64,000 nucleotides of DNA, taken from assembly GCF_030418295.1 (NCBI RefSeq), contig NZ_JAUHQA010000001.1, positions 1,860,001-1,924,000 of the forward strand. The letters run 5' to 3'. Positions 63,801 through 64,000 of this stretch are shown here, piece by piece (the first letter of the stretch is position 1; each line of letters starts with the position of its first letter). The position numbers and the translations under genes are program-made. Source of the stretch: Demequina muriae. Lineage in GTDB: Bacteria > Actinomycetota > Actinomycetes > Actinomycetales > Demequinaceae. The notes beneath the pieces are model-generated. The model searched no databases, had not been told where the DNA came from, and was given only the letters and a program-made list of their open reading frames with translations.

Positions 63801-64000
63801 CTTGTCGTACCCGATGTGGATCCTGCCGCCGATCTCTGGCAGGAGCAGCAGGCGCACATAGGCGTTCTCGAGGTGCACGGCCTGCCACTCTCGGGGAGCC
63901 TTCTCGTGGTCGATGGAGTCGACGATCGGCATGGGGTAGACGCGCCCGCTCGACCCCTGGTAGACGCGACGCTCGAGGAACAAGGGGTACGGATCGGGTG
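60894..64000 (-). CDS. DUF5107 protein with tetratricopeptide repeats, N-terminus beyond window
   Basis: At least 1034 residues; the start lies beyond 64000. The N-terminal domain matches DUF5107 (ERRVYQGSSGRVYPMPIVDS, EIGGRIHIGYDKVAGYDFFYRN, GGVEFNWPQHHRPGTF), a beta-sandwich resembling galactose-mutarotase folds. After residue ~450 it has a long array of TPR-like helices (YLSEALNRDAADTRAHTHIGAIRLEQGRYVEAIHHLERAV and many more). DUF5107-TPR proteins cluster with rhamnosidase and cellulase-like genes. No catalytic assignment. The stop overlaps the cellulase-like gene start (ATGA). Confidence 0.8.
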   Translation of the reverse strand, partial: PDPYPLFLERRVYQGSSGRVYPMPIVDSIDHEKAPREWQAVHLENAYVRLLLLPEIGGRIHIGYDKVAGYDFFYRNNVIKPALVGLAGPWISGGVEFNWPQHHRPGTFLPVDWRIEREDDGSVVVWHSDLDPLQRMRAQHGVRLRPGSSLVEAEVHAHNRRDTVQTFLWWANVAARVHDQYQSFFPDDVRYVADHARRAITSFPAADRPYYGVDYPALAASRVDADRIDYYANLPVPTSYMITDTAHAFFGGYDHAADAGFVHWADPSIAPGKKQWTWGDGAIGRAWDAQLTDDDGPYVELMAGVYTDNQPDFAWLAPGETKSFSQYWYPIHRIGPARQATPDAAVSVTVDDTTARVAVITTSARPECLVTVVADGTEVARWTATIGPDRPFRAEVSIDAGAALAVRVAAGDHLLVQWDAQDATVDEPWVAEAPPLPAEIDSNDELIVTATHLEQYRHPSRAAEPYLSEALNRDAADTRAHTHIGAIRLEQGRYVEAIHHLERAVARLQKRNLNTRDGEPHYLLGLALERAGRDDEADAAFARAAWLSAWRAPSSLARARIALRTGRPSDAATMAQAAAHVPEARRLIVLAQRALGLRETADASLTRLLDEDPLDPVTRALARRPAGTDPRARLDAAAELARAGGWDEALAATEASEPAEPRAFGNPEPMRLYLRASWWERIGRPASAQADRAAAAAADHSLAFPAGLDQHDALVAAITADPTDARALSLLGMWLIDAGRAADAVRILRSAIANGPDDAVTLRNLAVALMRSDGDPVEADALLERALKASPIARLVLERDALARARGLAPRHRLDLMEPHRRLVEERDDLALVYVELLLDDGREQEAWQIVSTRRFRPFEGGEGRLIDAFDRALCARARQLSETDVDAAIALLDDGFTVPQTLGEGRHPQTRPTERLVLLGDLRARAGDEDGARAAWEAARASDPFAVDPTPASERDFWRGVAHLRGNDPASADGVWRALEERADALDAAGDAPDYFATSLPELLVFDTDTAPHRALHVAQLRALAERGRRREE

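Overview
The window is chromosomal DNA of a high-GC Gram-positive actinobacterium, most likely of the order Micrococcales (Cellulomonas/Demequina-like; the order is an inference). The markers are a WhiB regulator, MtrA-MtrB-LpqB, a SigR/RsrA thiol-stress pair, ribosomal protein bL37, a DUF3499-ManB-AhcY block, a fused E1/E2 2-oxoglutarate enzyme, and strong G/C codon bias. It is almost entirely coding, with no gap longer than about 265 bp. I see no insertion sequence, integrase, rRNA operon or CRISPR array.

Layout. 0-11.2 kb: envelope polysaccharide block (LCP ligase, two family-2 glycosyltransferases, WhiB2, DUF5719) with a catalytically degenerate zincin-like protein, DUF3499, phosphomannomutase, a cation diffusion facilitator and S-adenosylhomocysteinase; gene content matches the Rv3248c-Rv3267 neighbourhood of mycobacteria. 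11.2-18.6 kb: RDD protein, SpoIIM-like protein, and a tightly coupled minus-strand operon (membrane protein, DUF4129, DUF4350, MoxR, DUF58). 18.7-28.3 kb: mtrA-mtrB-lpqB, comF, hpf, an EamA transporter and secA. 28.3-32.9 kb: Rv3235-family and LysM proteins, a MerR/excisionase-like HTH protein, SAF-domain and CpaE/MinD-like proteins, DUF6912. 32.9-37.8 kb: hisN, then a DoxX-aroA-rsgA operon, then sigR-rsrA with a textbook autoregulatory promoter, and the 24-codon bL37 gene. 37.9-46.5 kb: an orphan PilT ATPase, an SGNH-fold protein lacking the usual serine, the large 2-oxoglutarate enzyme, an ABC exporter and an M15 peptidase. 46.6-53.2 kb: rhamnulose-phosphate aldolase, alanine dehydrogenase, patatin, aldo/keto reductase, LysE/LysG, tRNA-Arg(CCG). 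53.2-64 kb: an L-rhamnose operon (isomerase, mutarotase, aldolase/dehydrogenase fusion, kinase, lactate dehydrogenase) preceded by a cellulase-like hydrolase and a DUF5107-TPR protein that runs off the right edge.

How genes work together. The rhamnose genes form a complete route from L-rhamnose to dihydroxyacetone phosphate plus lactaldehyde, lactate and pyruvate. A LacI-type operator is shared by the main operon and by the separate rhaD gene 12 kb away. Translational coupling is heavy: twelve gene junctions use a 4-nt ATGA/GTGA overlap. About a dozen genes have a TANNNT-like -10 element only 6-7 nt before the start codon, which predicts leaderless mRNAs.

Most unusual signals. (1) At least three genes end in short tandem repeats of 14, 16 or 17 bp that carry the stop codon, so that the copies place stops in all three frames; two further genes show shorter versions. 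(2) The 9-mer GCCGATGCG/CGCATCGGC occurs at least 32 times, far above base-composition expectation. (3) Two back-to-back leaderless promoters share the TA of their -10 boxes in a 22-bp intergenic gap.
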